A stretch of 64,000 nucleotides of DNA from an uncultured Verrucomicrobiota bacterium (GCA_903898675.1 CAIUGM010000012.1:1-64000); one strand, 5' to 3'; positions 34,560-43,277 are shown, counted from the stretch's first letter. Notes: a model not told the origin generated them from the sequence alone. Made by a program: numbers and translations.

Positions 34560-34825
34560 TCATCTCCGCTCAGCATCTTCCGTATTACAAAAGGGCTCAC
34601 TCCACGCTCGCCCGCGCGTGTCCCAGCCGCCACGACTGCTCGCACACCTTACCGACTCGCGCGAGCTGTCGACTTTGCGCAAACTCCGCGGAGGGGCCTT
34701 CGGGTAATGCGTCAGCTCCGGCCAGCGGCCTTCCCTCACCCCATCCCGCGAGGTCACTGCCCCATCCCCGGGCGGGAGAATTTCCGTTGACCGGGGCCGC
34801 TTGCCCGGCGACGGTCCCCAATCTT
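34560..34825. other. gene-free stretch between integron and ychF
   Basis: No gene, repeat or attC could be supported here. Short frames on both strands are Arg/Ser/Pro-rich and lack ribosome sites. Composition returns to chromosomal GC near 34690. It presumably holds the ychF promoter and decayed cassette DNA. Confidence 0.4.
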
Positions 34826-35929
34826 ATGCTTAAAGCCGGCATCGTCGGTCTGCCCAATGTGGGCAAATCCACCCTCTTCAACGCTCTCACCCGCTCCCGC
34901 AAGGCTGAGGCGGCGAACTATCCCTTCTGTACCATCGACCCGAATGTGGGGGTGGTAATCGTGCCCGACGAACGGGCTTACGTGTTGAAGGCCATTGCGA
35001 AGACCAACGTCGTCGTCCCGGCCGCCATCGAGTTTGTCGACATCGCCGGCCTCGTCGCCGGCGCCAGCAAGGGCGAGGGCCTGGGCAACCAGTTCCTCGC
35101 CACCATCCGCGAGGTCGACGCCATCGTGCAGGTCGTCCGCTGCTTCGAGGACCCCGACATCATCCACACGATGGGCAGTGTCGATCCCGTCCGTGACATC
35201 GAGGTCATCACGACCGAACTCGTGCTCGCCGACCTCGACGCCGTGGCGAAGCGCATGAGCAAGACGCAGAAAAACGCCAAGGCCGGCGACAAGGAAGCGA
35301 TCCTGGAATTGGCGCTCCTCCACAAACTCGAGCCCCACCTCAACTCCGGCAAGACGGCCAACACCCTCGCCTCCACGCCGGATGAAGTCGCGATGATGAA
35401 GCTGTTCCAGTTGCTCACGGCCAAACCCGTGCTCTTCGCCTGCAACGTTGCCGAGTCCGACCTCGCGACCGCCGAGCAAAATCCCTTTGTCATGAAGGTC
35501 GCGGAATATGTCCGCACACACCATGACGCCGCCTACGTGCCGATCAGCGCGCGCATCGAGTCCGAACTCATCGACCTGCCGCCCGAGGAGGCCAAGGCGT
35601 TCCTCAAGGATCTCGGCGTCGACGACTCCGGCGTATCCTCGCTGATCAAGGGCACCTACGATCTCCTCGGCCTGATGACCTACTTCACCGCCGGCGAGAA
35701 AGAGGTTCGCTGCTGGACCATCAAGAAGGGCTGGAAGGCCCCGCAGGCCGCCGGCGTCATCCACACCGATTTCGAAGCGGGCTTCATCAAGGCCGAGATT
35801 GTTTCCTACGCGGACCTCACGCGCCTCGGCAGTGTGGCCGCCGCGCGCGAAGCCGGCAAATACCGGCTCGAGGGCAAGGAATACGTCTTCCACGACGGCG
35901 ACGTCGCACTGTTCCGGTTCAACAACTGA
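34826..35929 (+). CDS. ychF: redox-regulated ATPase YchF (Obg-like)
   Basis: A 367-residue P-loop protein starting MLKAGIVGLPNVGKSTLFNALT (G1 at about 8-15). DIAGLVAGASKGEGLGNQFL holds the G3 and switch region; the NxxE type G4 (CNVAESD) replaces the NKxD of GTPases and explains the ATP preference. The C-terminal TGS domain contains VRCWTIKKGWKAPQAAGVIH and FHDGDVALFRFNN. YchF binds ribosomes and is tied to stress responses. The ATG at 34826 is the family start. Confidence 0.95.
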   Translation: MLKAGIVGLPNVGKSTLFNALTRSRKAEAANYPFCTIDPNVGVVIVPDERAYVLKAIAKTNVVVPAAIEFVDIAGLVAGASKGEGLGNQFLATIREVDAIVQVVRCFEDPDIIHTMGSVDPVRDIEVITTELVLADLDAVAKRMSKTQKNAKAGDKEAILELALLHKLEPHLNSGKTANTLASTPDEVAMMKLFQLLTAKPVLFACNVAESDLATAEQNPFVMKVAEYVRTHHDAAYVPISARIESELIDLPPEEAKAFLKDLGVDDSGVSSLIKGTYDLLGLMTYFTAGEKEVRCWTIKKGWKAPQAAGVIHTDFEAGFIKAEIVSYADLTRLGSVAAAREAGKYRLEGKEYVFHDGDVALFRFNN

Positions 35930-35945
35930 GCCGGTGGGTCCGGCG

Positions 35946-35999
35946 ATGTAGCAACCGTCGTGAGACGGCTGGCCAGCGGTCTTACGACCGCTGCTACAT
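35946..35999. repeat. 54-bp double-hairpin palindrome between ychF and pcp
   Basis: Two 27-nt arms (35946-35972 and 35973-35999) match at 23 positions with no spacer; the outer sequence is ATGTAGCA/TGCTACAT. Each arm also folds on itself (CCGTC-GTGA-GACGG; CGGTC-TTAC-GACCG). It sits between convergent genes and could end transcripts from both sides. Confidence 0.7.
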
Positions 36000-36030
36000 T
36001 AAAGAAACGGCGCGGCGGCGAGCGCCAACC

Positions 36031-36690
36031 TCAGCTCACCGCCCCACCCGGCCGGCGCACATCGCGGCGCCGCTGGAGCGAAACCTCGATCGCCGTCACG
36101 ATCGCCTCCGTCATCGTGGCCAGCGGCAGACTCGGTTCGCTCGCCTGGCCGGGGCCGGCATGGAGTGCGGTCTGCTCGGGCAGAAAGGGCACATGGATGA
36201 ATCCGCCGCGGATTTTTTCCTGCCCGCGCAGCTCGTGCATCAGGCCGTAGAACGCGTGATTGCACACAAAGGTGCCGGCGGTCTGCGAGACTGACGCGGG
36301 AATACCGCGCTTCCGCAGCGCCTGCACGATGGCCTTGATCGGCAGCGTGGACCAGTAGGCGGCGGGCCCGTCCTTCACCACCGGCCGGTCCACCGGCTGC
36401 TGGCCGGCGTTGTCCGCGATGCGCGCGTCATCCACATTCAACGCGACGCGCTCCGGCGTGATCTCCGCCCGCCCGCCGGCCTGCCCGAGGCCGACAATCA
36501 GCACCGGCTCGTGCAGCTGGATCAGATGCTTCAGCTCCTTGATCGCCGCGCCGAACACACAGGGCAGCAGTCCGCCGATGATCTGGTGCCGCGCGATCAC
36601 CGTGCCGTGCAACTGCCGGGAGATTTCCTCGGCGGGATTCAAGCTCTCGCCGCCAAAGGGTTCAAAGCCGGTGAGCAGGATGGTTTTCAT
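36031..36690 (-). CDS. pcp: pyroglutamyl-peptidase I
   Basis: A 219-residue C15 cysteine peptidase: start MKTILLTGFEPFGGESLNPA, the Glu-bearing LGQAGGRAEITPERVALN, the nucleophile Cys in TAGTFVCNHAFYGL, and the His in GGFIHVPFLPEQ. It removes N-terminal pyroglutamate from peptides. As the last gene of the pyroglutamate operon it would supply substrate for PxpABC. The frame is open far upstream but only this part is homologous. Confidence 0.93.
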   Translation of the reverse strand: MKTILLTGFEPFGGESLNPAEEISRQLHGTVIARHQIIGGLLPCVFGAAIKELKHLIQLHEPVLIVGLGQAGGRAEITPERVALNVDDARIADNAGQQPVDRPVVKDGPAAYWSTLPIKAIVQALRKRGIPASVSQTAGTFVCNHAFYGLMHELRGQEKIRGGFIHVPFLPEQTALHAGPGQASEPSLPLATMTEAIVTAIEVSLQRRRDVRRPGGAVS

Positions 36691-36704
36691 TTTTAAGCCG
36701 CGGA

Positions 36705-37667
36705 CTAAAACCGGTACACACAGAAATACATGAGCCCGATATTGAACGCCAGGATCCCCAGTGCAATCGGTGACTGCGCCTTGATGACGGCATTCTTGTC
36801 CTTCAATTCCAGCAGCATCGCCGGCACGAGGTTGAAGTTGGCCGCCATCGGCGTCAGCAGCGTGCCGCAATAACCCGACAGCATGCCGATGGCCGCCATG
36901 ATCGCCGGGTTGCCATGATGCAACTGGACGACAAACGGCAGCCCGATGCCGAGCGTGATCACCGGAAACGCGGCGAAGGCATTGCCCATGCAAATGGTGA
37001 ACAACACCATGCCCGCACAATAGGCGACCACGGCCACGAAGGGGTCCTGCGTCGGCAACGCCTGCGCCGCGAGACCGGCCACGACCGGCCCGACGCCCGC
37101 CTGGGCAAAAATGCCCCCGAGCGCCGCGAGCAATTGCGGCAAAATGAGCGCCCAGCCGACCGCCTCCACCAACCGGCCGCCTTCGCTGACGGGCGCAGCG
37201 AGCCGCGCCTTCGTCAACCGCAAGCCCGCCCCCACGGCGATGAGCGCCCCGAGACAGACCGATGTCACCGTCAGGTTGGCCGAATCCATGAGCCACCAAT
37301 CCCCGACATGCAGTTTGCCCAGCACCAGGGTGCCGGCCACGGCCGTGGCGGGAATGAGCAGCGCCGGCAGGAAAATCCAGTTCTTCAGTCTTTCCGCCGC
37401 AGCCGACCGTTCCCCGGCCGTGCTCCCGGCGGCGCGCGATGGGCCCATTTGTTTTGCCGCCGCCATCGCCACCATGAGCACCACCAGGTAGCCAACCGCC
37501 ACCTGGGGAAGAGATTTTCCGAAAATGAAGGTAATCGCCAACACCCCCCAGAACAACGCCGAGCCCCAGCGCTTCGGGTGGGTTGGGTCGAACGCAATCC
37601 GCCCGGCCACCAGCAGCAGGAATACGCCGGCGATCACATAAAAAAGATCCAAGGTCAGCAGTTTCAC
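36705..37667 (-). CDS. DUF979 family membrane permease
   Basis: A 320-residue polytopic membrane protein with nine or ten hydrophobic segments, e.g. LTLDLFYVIAGVFLLLVAG and VVAYCAGMVLFTICMGNAFA, ending with AFNIGLMYFCVYRF. DUF979 proteins are found with DUF969 and 5-oxoproline genes and are thought to be a pair of transporter subunits. The GTG start at 37667 overlaps the DUF969 stop by four bases, so translation is coupled. Confidence 0.9.
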   Translation of the reverse strand: MKLLTLDLFYVIAGVFLLLVAGRIAFDPTHPKRWGSALFWGVLAITFIFGKSLPQVAVGYLVVLMVAMAAAKQMGPSRAAGSTAGERSAAAERLKNWIFLPALLIPATAVAGTLVLGKLHVGDWWLMDSANLTVTSVCLGALIAVGAGLRLTKARLAAPVSEGGRLVEAVGWALILPQLLAALGGIFAQAGVGPVVAGLAAQALPTQDPFVAVVAYCAGMVLFTICMGNAFAAFPVITLGIGLPFVVQLHHGNPAIMAAIGMLSGYCGTLLTPMAANFNLVPAMLLELKDKNAVIKAQSPIALGILAFNIGLMYFCVYRF

Positions 37668-38356
37668 GGGCTGCCCTCCGGCCCGGATTTCGCGGCCGCC
37701 TCGCGCGCGATGCGGCGGTCGAGCACGCGCGCCCGCCACGCCAGGAGCCCGAACGCCACCACGGCCGTCGGGATGCCCCAGAAGGACAAGACCCACACGC
37801 TGACCTTGAGGCCCTGCGCCTCGAGCACGCCCTTGACGAGGTAAACCGCGCCGACGGCAAACACCGTGTCTTCCCCGAAAAAATTCCCCGTGTTTTCCGC
37901 CGCGGCCGCGTGCGCGCGAATGGCCTCGATGGTTTTCTCCGGCAGCGCGCCATGGCGGGCCCGGGCCGCGCCCTCCGCCATGGGCGAAACGAGCGGGCGC
38001 ACCATCGCGGCATGACCGCCAATGTTCACGCCGAAGGCGACCGAGAGCTGCCGCACCGCCGTGTAGACAATGAGCACCTTTCCCGCCGTGGCCGCCCTGG
38101 CCCGCTTGATGAGTGCCTCTGCCCGCTCGCGCAAACCGTGGCGCTCGAGCAACCCGACCACCGGCAGCATGATGACCACGGTCAGTGTGATGTAGCGGTT
38201 CTCAATGAAATATTTCCCGAACAGTCCCATGATTTCGTCGAACGACATCCCCGCCACCAACCCGGTGGCAATACCCGCCGCCATCACGACCAGCAGGGTG
38301 TTGAACCGCAGGGCGAACCCGAGTGCGACCACCACGATGCCGATGAGCTTGATCAT
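37664..38356 (-). CDS. DUF969 family membrane protein
   Basis: A 230-residue membrane protein starting MIKLIGIVVVALGFALRFNT, with five or six hydrophobic helices and the conserved VVIMLPVVGLLERHGL and FFGEDTVFAVGAVYLVKG. It pairs with DUF979; together they likely import pyroglutamate or short peptides. Overlaps of four bases with both neighbours (38353-38356 and 37664-37667) show tight operon structure. Confidence 0.9.
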   Translation of the reverse strand: MIKLIGIVVVALGFALRFNTLLVVMAAGIATGLVAGMSFDEIMGLFGKYFIENRYITLTVVIMLPVVGLLERHGLRERAEALIKRARAATAGKVLIVYTAVRQLSVAFGVNIGGHAAMVRPLVSPMAEGAARARHGALPEKTIEAIRAHAAAAENTGNFFGEDTVFAVGAVYLVKGVLEAQGLKVSVWVLSFWGIPTAVVAFGLLAWRARVLDRRIAREAAAKSGPEGSP

Positions 38357-39060
38357 GGACCGAAAGGCTTGATTTCCACGCGCGCCGCGGCCAGGGCCTC
38401 CCGCAGCTTGCGGGCGAAGAAGACCGCCTGCGGGCCGTCGCCATGCAGGCAGACGGTATCCGCGCCTTCCCGCGCGAGGCGCAAAACCTGCGCGACCGCG
38501 ACCCGGGCATCCGCAATCATCGCACCGGGCTGGTTGCGCGGCTGCAACGAACCATCCGCCAGGTAGGCGCGGTCGGCGAAAATCTCCCCGGCCACCCGCA
38601 ACCCGGCGGCCTTGCCCGCCGCGATCAGCTGGCTCCCGGCCAGTCCGAACAACACCAACTGGGGATCAGCCTCGTGCACGGCCCGCGCGACCGCGCCGGC
38701 AATCTCCGCGTCACGCGCCGCCATGTTGTAGAGCGCGCCATGCGGCTTCACATGCGTCACGGCCGCCCCGGACTGGCGGGCGATGATCTGCAGCAGGCGG
38801 GTCTGGCTGAGGACGAGCAGGCGCACCTCCTCCGGCCCGACGGGGGTCTCGATCCGGCCGAAATTCTCGCGGTCCGGCAGGCTCGGATGAGCGCCGACCG
38901 CCACCTTGTACCGCAACGCCAGCTCAACCGTCGCCCGCATCGTGTCCGCATCCCCGGCATGGGCGCCGCACGCAATGTTGGCCGAGGTGATCAACGGCAT
39001 GAGCTCGCCATCCTGGCCGGCGCCCTCCCCGAGATCACAGTTCAGGTCGATCCGTGGCAT
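38353..39060 (-). CDS. pxpA: 5-oxoprolinase subunit PxpA (LamB/YcsF family)
   Basis: A 235-residue protein starting MPRIDLNCDLGEGAGQDGEL, with the conserved SANIACGAHAGDADTM, VGAHPSLPDRENFGR and VTHVKPHGALYN blocks, where several His/Asp residues line the active site. With PxpB and PxpC it forms ATP-dependent 5-oxoprolinase, converting pyroglutamate to glutamate. An ATG two codons upstream (39066) is also possible. Confidence 0.94.
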   Translation of the reverse strand: MPRIDLNCDLGEGAGQDGELMPLITSANIACGAHAGDADTMRATVELALRYKVAVGAHPSLPDRENFGRIETPVGPEEVRLLVLSQTRLLQIIARQSGAAVTHVKPHGALYNMAARDAEIAGAVARAVHEADPQLVLFGLAGSQLIAAGKAAGLRVAGEIFADRAYLADGSLQPRNQPGAMIADARVAVAQVLRLAREGADTVCLHGDGPQAVFFARKLREALAAARVEIKPFGP

Positions 39061-39066
39061 GGGCAA

Positions 39067-40056
39067 TCAACCGGCCTGCCGGGCCAGACCCAGGCGAATG
39101 CGGCTGATGTCGCGCTCGCGGGCCAGCCAAAGCTCATGCGCCACCGGCAGCGTGATTTCCTGGAACCGCACCCTGTCGCCCGGCCGCAGCTGCGTGATGC
39201 GCCCGAGATCCGCCGCAGCCAACGCGGCAATCCGCGGATAGCCTCCGACCGACTGGCGGCTGGGCAACAGCACGATCGGCTGGCCGGCGGCCGGCACCTG
39301 CACCACCCCGGTGTTCACCGCCGAAGAGATCATCTCGCGGGGCTTGAGGAGCGCCAGCACCGGACCCTGCAGCCTGACGCCCATCCGGTCGGCCTCCTTG
39401 GTCGCCTCCCATTCGGCGGAAAAAAACGCCTGCTGCGCCTCCCGGGTAAACCACGCCCACTCGGGTCCGCGCATCGCCCGCACCGTGCCCAGCGCGGCTT
39501 GGCGGCCAAGGGTCTCCGGCCGGACGGTCCAGCCGGCGGCGCGCCGCGCCGCCGCTCCCAGCGAACCGAGCAGCGTTATCGCCCGGCCGGATGGCTGGCC
39601 AACTTTCAATTCATCACCAGCCACCAGCGGCCGGCCTTGGTGCCCGCCGATGCCCGCGCGCCGGTAGGTGCTCCGGCTGCCCAGCACGAGCGGGACCTCC
39701 ACCCCACCCGCCACCGCCAGCCACGCGCGCAATCCGCTCCGTGGAAAACCAAAACTGACGGTCTCACCCGCTGCGACGCGCACCGCGCGATCGCGGGGCA
39801 GCGGCTGGCCGCCGAGCTGCGCATCGAAGTCCGCGCCGCACCACGCCACGAGGGTGTCCTCCGCAAAGGTCAGGTCCGGGCCGGTCTGGGCCATCTCGAT
39901 CACGGCCGCATTGTCCTCGTTGCCCAGTATCAGGTTGGCCGTGCGCGCGGCGAACGCGTCCAGTGCGCCGCCGACCACGATGCCATACTGCTGGTAACCG
40001 GGCCGGCCCAGGTCCTGCACCGTCGTCAGCAAACCGGGTTTCACCACCCTGATCAT
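39067..40056 (-). CDS. pxpC: 5-oxoprolinase subunit PxpC (KipA family)
   Basis: A 329-residue protein of the biotin-dependent carboxyltransferase/KipA family: MIRVVKPGLLTTVQDLGRPG at the N-terminus, VGGALDAFAARTANLILGNE, and the C-terminal VNTGVVQVPAAGQPIVLLPS and GGYPRIAALAAADLGRI. It is a subunit of 5-oxoprolinase. The start overlaps the pxpB stop by four bases (40053-40056). Confidence 0.93.
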   Translation of the reverse strand: MIRVVKPGLLTTVQDLGRPGYQQYGIVVGGALDAFAARTANLILGNEDNAAVIEMAQTGPDLTFAEDTLVAWCGADFDAQLGGQPLPRDRAVRVAAGETVSFGFPRSGLRAWLAVAGGVEVPLVLGSRSTYRRAGIGGHQGRPLVAGDELKVGQPSGRAITLLGSLGAAARRAAGWTVRPETLGRQAALGTVRAMRGPEWAWFTREAQQAFFSAEWEATKEADRMGVRLQGPVLALLKPREMISSAVNTGVVQVPAAGQPIVLLPSRQSVGGYPRIAALAAADLGRITQLRPGDRVRFQEITLPVAHELWLARERDISRIRLGLARQAG

Positions 40057-40757
40057 CGGGCCGCCTCCAGCCGGGCAAACTCCTCGGCGGTGATGGCCCG
40101 GAACTTCACCTGGTCACCGGCCCGTAGCAGCGCGGGCGGATCCTCCGCCGGCTGGAAAAGACGCAGCGGGGTGCGGCCGATGAGATTCCATCCGCCGGGA
40201 GTCGAGAGCGGATAGATGCCCGTCTGGTTGCCGGCGATGCCGACCGACCCGGGGGGCACGACCATCCGCGGTCTCGCGTGGCGCGGCGTCGCAAGCTCCT
40301 TGGGCAGTCCGCCGAGATAGGGAAACCCGGGGGCGAAGCCGATCAGGTAAACGAGATACGCGGCCTTGGCGTGCCGCTTGATGACCTCCTCCGGCGCCAG
40401 CTTCGCTTGTTTCGCCACGAGCCCGAGGTCGGGACCGAAATCGCCGCCGTAGCAGACGGGGATTTCCACGGTGCGCGCCCGGGCCTTCTCCATCTTCGGC
40501 GGATTTTTCAGGCGGTCGCGGACCACGCCGGTCAGCCAGTCGGCGATTCCCGACTCCGGCGCGCCGGCCTGGACCGCCAGCCAGGGATCATAAAAGACCG
40601 TGACCGTGGTGTACGCCGGCACGAGTTCCGACACGCCGGGGAGCGGTGCCGCCGCCAGCGACCGCCAGGCGGTCTGCACGCGGCGATGGGTGGATTCATC
40701 GATGTTGTCACCGAGTTCCAGCACCAGGGCGGCGTCGCCGAGCGGAGTTATCTGCAT
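40053..40757 (-). CDS. pxpB: 5-oxoprolinase subunit PxpB (KipI family)
   Basis: A 234-residue protein with the KipI/PxpB core: MQITPLGDAALVLELGDNID, GVSELVPAYTTVTVFYDP, the nucleotide-binding-like EIPVCYGGDFGPDLGLVAKQ and FAPGFPYLGGLPKEL, ending with GDQVKFRAITAEEFARLEA. It opens the operon pxpB-pxpC-pxpA-DUF969-DUF979-pcp. In Bacillus KipI also inhibits kinase KinA, but here the gene set points to pyroglutamate metabolism. Confidence 0.93.
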   Translation of the reverse strand: MQITPLGDAALVLELGDNIDESTHRRVQTAWRSLAAAPLPGVSELVPAYTTVTVFYDPWLAVQAGAPESGIADWLTGVVRDRLKNPPKMEKARARTVEIPVCYGGDFGPDLGLVAKQAKLAPEEVIKRHAKAAYLVYLIGFAPGFPYLGGLPKELATPRHARPRMVVPPGSVGIAGNQTGIYPLSTPGGWNLIGRTPLRLFQPAEDPPALLRAGDQVKFRAITAEEFARLEAAR

Positions 40758-41019
40758 GCGAAATGCCTACGGGCTGCGCGGCGTTTGGCAGCTAAAATCT
40801 CAACTTAACAAGCACAGCGCCGGACAAAATATGCCGGGGCCATGCCGTCCCCGCCCGTCGGGGCGCTGACTCGCTGCGCCCCACCCTGAAACAACCTACG
40901 CGATCGTTTCGCCGGGGCTGATCAGCGTACACCCCCAAGCAGGACCGCCTAATCACCAGCTGCGGTCGGACTCATACGTTCGGGTTTGGGTTGCGGTCGG
41001 ACGGGGATTGCTAAAGTAA
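40758..41019. other. divergent intergenic region, no gene seen
   Basis: The region separates the pxp operon (leftward) from the lipoprotein-ccsB-ccsA group (rightward), so both promoters should lie here. GC drops near 40790-40820 (AAAATCTCAACTTAACAAGC). A GGTCGGAC motif appears twice (about 40965 and 41000). No clear operator or RNA structure was found. Confidence 0.35.
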
Positions 41020-41679
41020 ATGCCTGACATGCCTCCACGCCTGACCGCCCTCGCCGCCGCGTCACTGCTCATCCTGAGCGCATGCAAGGATCGCGAAATC
41101 ACGGCCTACCGCGCGCCCAAGGATCCGCTCCCCGCCGCGCCGGAAGCCCCGGCCGGCTTGGCTGGAGGGAACGATCTGCCCGCCAATCATCCGCCAACCG
41201 ACGGCACCCCTGCACCTGATGCCATGGCCAATGCCACCGTGCCAACCGCCGCGGGCGCCGATCTGGTCTGGACCGCGCCGGCACATTGGACCGCCAAGGC
41301 CGCTTCGGCCATGCGCAAGGGGAGTTTCTCCGTCAAGGGTGACAACGGGGCTGTCGCCGACCTCTCCATCACCGCCTTCCCCGGCTCAACCGGCGGCCTG
41401 CTCGCCAATCTCAACCGCTGGCGCGGCCAGCTGGCGCTGTCTGCCCTCGCCGAAAACGAACTCGCCGCCAGCCTGGAACACCTGGACGCCGGCGACCTGC
41501 ACTTCGACGTGGTGGATTATTCCGGCACGGCCAACGGTGCCCCCACGCGGATCCTCGGCGCGCTCGTGCCGCACGGGAGCAACACCTGGTTTTTCAAGTT
41601 GATGGGACCCGACGCCCTCGTCGCCCGCGAAAAGCCGGCGTTCCTCGAATTCCTGCACACGGTCAGGGCAGCCCGCTGA
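41020..41679 (+). CDS. putative lipoprotein of unknown function
   Basis: A 219-residue protein with an N-terminal lipoprotein signal (LTALAAASLLILSAC, Cys at 22) followed by a Pro/Ala-rich linker (about 30-75) and a compact domain (LVWTAPAHWTAKAASAMRKG, GTANGAPTRILGALVPHGSN, TWFFKLMGPDALVAREKPAF). The domain resembles small verrucomicrobial proteins found just before ccsB genes. Two bases separate it from ccsB, so it is probably cotranscribed with cytochrome c maturation genes. Confidence 0.75.
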   Translation: MPDMPPRLTALAAASLLILSACKDREITAYRAPKDPLPAAPEAPAGLAGGNDLPANHPPTDGTPAPDAMANATVPTAAGADLVWTAPAHWTAKAASAMRKGSFSVKGDNGAVADLSITAFPGSTGGLLANLNRWRGQLALSALAENELAASLEHLDAGDLHFDVVDYSGTANGAPTRILGALVPHGSNTWFFKLMGPDALVAREKPAFLEFLHTVRAAR

Positions 41680-41681
41680 AC

Positions 41682-42848
41682 ATGCCCCCGCTGCTGCGCC
41701 AGTTCCGCGACTTTTTCGTCTCCCTCCGGCTGACCGTCGGGCTGCTCGGACTGTCGCTGATCCTGGTCTTCTGGGCCACGGTCGCCCAGGTGAACCTTGG
41801 CATCTGGGGCGTGCAGGAGAAATTCTTCCACTCCTTCTTCGTGCTCGAGAAAATCCCGGGCACCGCGATCCCCGTGCCGGTGTTTCCGGGCGGCTACTTC
41901 CTCGGCGGCCTCCTGCTCATCAACCTCGTGGCCGCGCACGTCTACCGTTTCAAGCTCGAGGGGCGCAAGGCGGGTATTCTGCTGACCCACACCGGCCTCA
42001 TCCTCCTGCTGGTCGGCGAACTTCTCTCCGGCCTGCTGCAACAGGAAAGCCAGATGCGGCTTGATGCCGGTGAAAGCAAAAACTACTCGGAAAGCTACCG
42101 GCAGGACGAGCTCGTCGTCCTGGACACCACCGACCCGAAGTTCAACGAGGTCGTCGCCATTCCCGAGGCCGTCGTGGCCGAGGGCGGCCTGATCCAGCAC
42201 CCCAAGCTGCCGTTCCAGCTCCGCCTCCGCGATTATTACCCGAACGCGATCATCCAGCTGCGCGAGCAGCTGCCCAATGCCGCGCCGGCGATGGCGAACA
42301 ACGGGATCGGCCCGCGCGTCGCCCTCATCCCGATCCCCCTCACCTACAAGCAGGACGAGCGCAACGCCCCGGCCGCGAACGTCGAGCTCGTCGGCCCGGA
42401 GGGTTCGCTCGGGACTTGGCTGGTCTCACCGCTGCTCGGGATGCCGCAGGGCTTCACCTACCAGGGCCGGACCTGGGAAATCGCCCTGCGCTTCAAGCGC
42501 TATTACCACCCGTTCTCGATGACGCTGATCAATTTCACGCACGAGAAATACGCCGGCACGGACATCCCGAAAAATTTCGCCAGCCGCATCCGCCTGCAGA
42601 CGCCCGACGCGCACGAGGACCGCGAGGTGCTCATCTACATGAACAATCCGCTGCGCTACGCCGGGCTCACCTTCTACCAGGCCAGCTTCGACCCCAGCAA
42701 CGACCACAACACCATCCTGCAGGTCGTGCGCAACCCGAGCTGGCTGCTGCCTTACGTGTCGTGCCTGATGATGGGCCTTGGCCTGGTGATTCAATTCGGC
42801 CTCCACCTCACCGGCTTCATCCGCAAGCGGGCAGCCAAGGCGGTTTAA
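41682..42848 (+). CDS. ccsB: ResB/CcsB-family cytochrome c biogenesis protein
   Basis: A 388-residue membrane protein. Helices at about 15-36 (LRLTVGLLGLSLILVFWATV), 68-87, 98-116 (GILLTHTGLILLLVGELLSG) and near the C-terminus (VSCLMMGLGLVIQFGLHLTG) frame a large periplasmic domain with YMNNPLRYAGLTFYQASFDP, the ResB signature. With CcsA it delivers haem to apocytochrome c (system II). Its TAA stop (42846-42848) is formed by the left end of the inverted-repeat element. Confidence 0.88.
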   Translation: MPPLLRQFRDFFVSLRLTVGLLGLSLILVFWATVAQVNLGIWGVQEKFFHSFFVLEKIPGTAIPVPVFPGGYFLGGLLLINLVAAHVYRFKLEGRKAGILLTHTGLILLLVGELLSGLLQQESQMRLDAGESKNYSESYRQDELVVLDTTDPKFNEVVAIPEAVVAEGGLIQHPKLPFQLRLRDYYPNAIIQLREQLPNAAPAMANNGIGPRVALIPIPLTYKQDERNAPAANVELVGPEGSLGTWLVSPLLGMPQGFTYQGRTWEIALRFKRYYHPFSMTLINFTHEKYAGTDIPKNFASRIRLQTPDAHEDREVLIYMNNPLRYAGLTFYQASFDPSNDHNTILQVVRNPSWLLPYVSCLMMGLGLVIQFGLHLTGFIRKRAAKAV

Positions 42849-43277
42849 CCACGAAGTTCACGAAGGACACGAAGATGGAATTTGATCCCCTCTCGAAACA
42901 AATCCTGGGCTGTGCGATTGAGGTGCACCGCACCCTTGGTCCTGGCCTGCTGGAAAGCGTCTATGAACAGGCCTTGGCGTATGAGCTCATTTCAAATGGG
43001 CTGAAGATTCAGGCTCAATTGCCGGTGCCGGTAACCTACAAGGCCGTCAAGCTAGACTGTGGCTTCAGGCTCGATCTGGTCGTCGAAGACCGGGTGGTGG
43101 TCGAAATCAAGAGCGTGGAATGTCTTTTGCCAATCCATGACGCCCAATTGCTGACTTATCTAAAGCTCACCGGCCATACCTTGGGGCTCCTCATTAACTT
43201 TAATGTCCCGCTGCTTAAGAACGGCCTCAAGAGATTCGTTCTCTAACCTTCGTGCTCTTCGTGTCCTTCGTGGTTAA
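42844..43277. mobile_element. CACGAAG inverted-repeat element carrying a GxxExxY gene
   Basis: The left arm (TTTAACC then 42849-42874: CACGAAGTT, CACGAAGGA, CACGAAG) and right arm (43248-43273 then TTAAA) are reverse complements with few mismatches. The left arm ends at the base before the gene's ATG; the right arm starts two bases after its stop. The ccsB stop codon and the bases before the ccsA ATG are part of the ends. It splits the ccsB-ccsA operon and looks like a recently inserted cassette. Confidence 0.75.
42875..43246 (+). CDS. GxxExxY protein (PDDEXK_3 family)
   Basis: A 123-residue protein. The family motif is G24-LL-E27-SV-Y30. D67 (FRLDLVV) and E77-x-K79 (VEIKSV) are in the right order and spacing for a PD-(D/E)xK nuclease core. 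Function is unknown; the family is multi-copy in Verrucomicrobiota and related phyla. The ATG directly abuts the left inverted-repeat arm. No ribosome site other than the CGAAG of the repeat is seen, so the repeat may itself supply translation signals. Confidence 0.9.
   Translation: MEFDPLSKQILGCAIEVHRTLGPGLLESVYEQALAYELISNGLKIQAQLPVPVTYKAVKLDCGFRLDLVVEDRVVVEIKSVECLLPIHDAQLLTYLKLTGHTLGLLINFNVPLLKNGLKRFVL

Noticed and set aside
42849-42874. Tandem CACGAAG units considered as a CRISPR-like array
   Set aside because: Units are only 9 nt with 2-nt variable parts, occur three times, and have an inverted partner; there is no spacer structure or cas gene.
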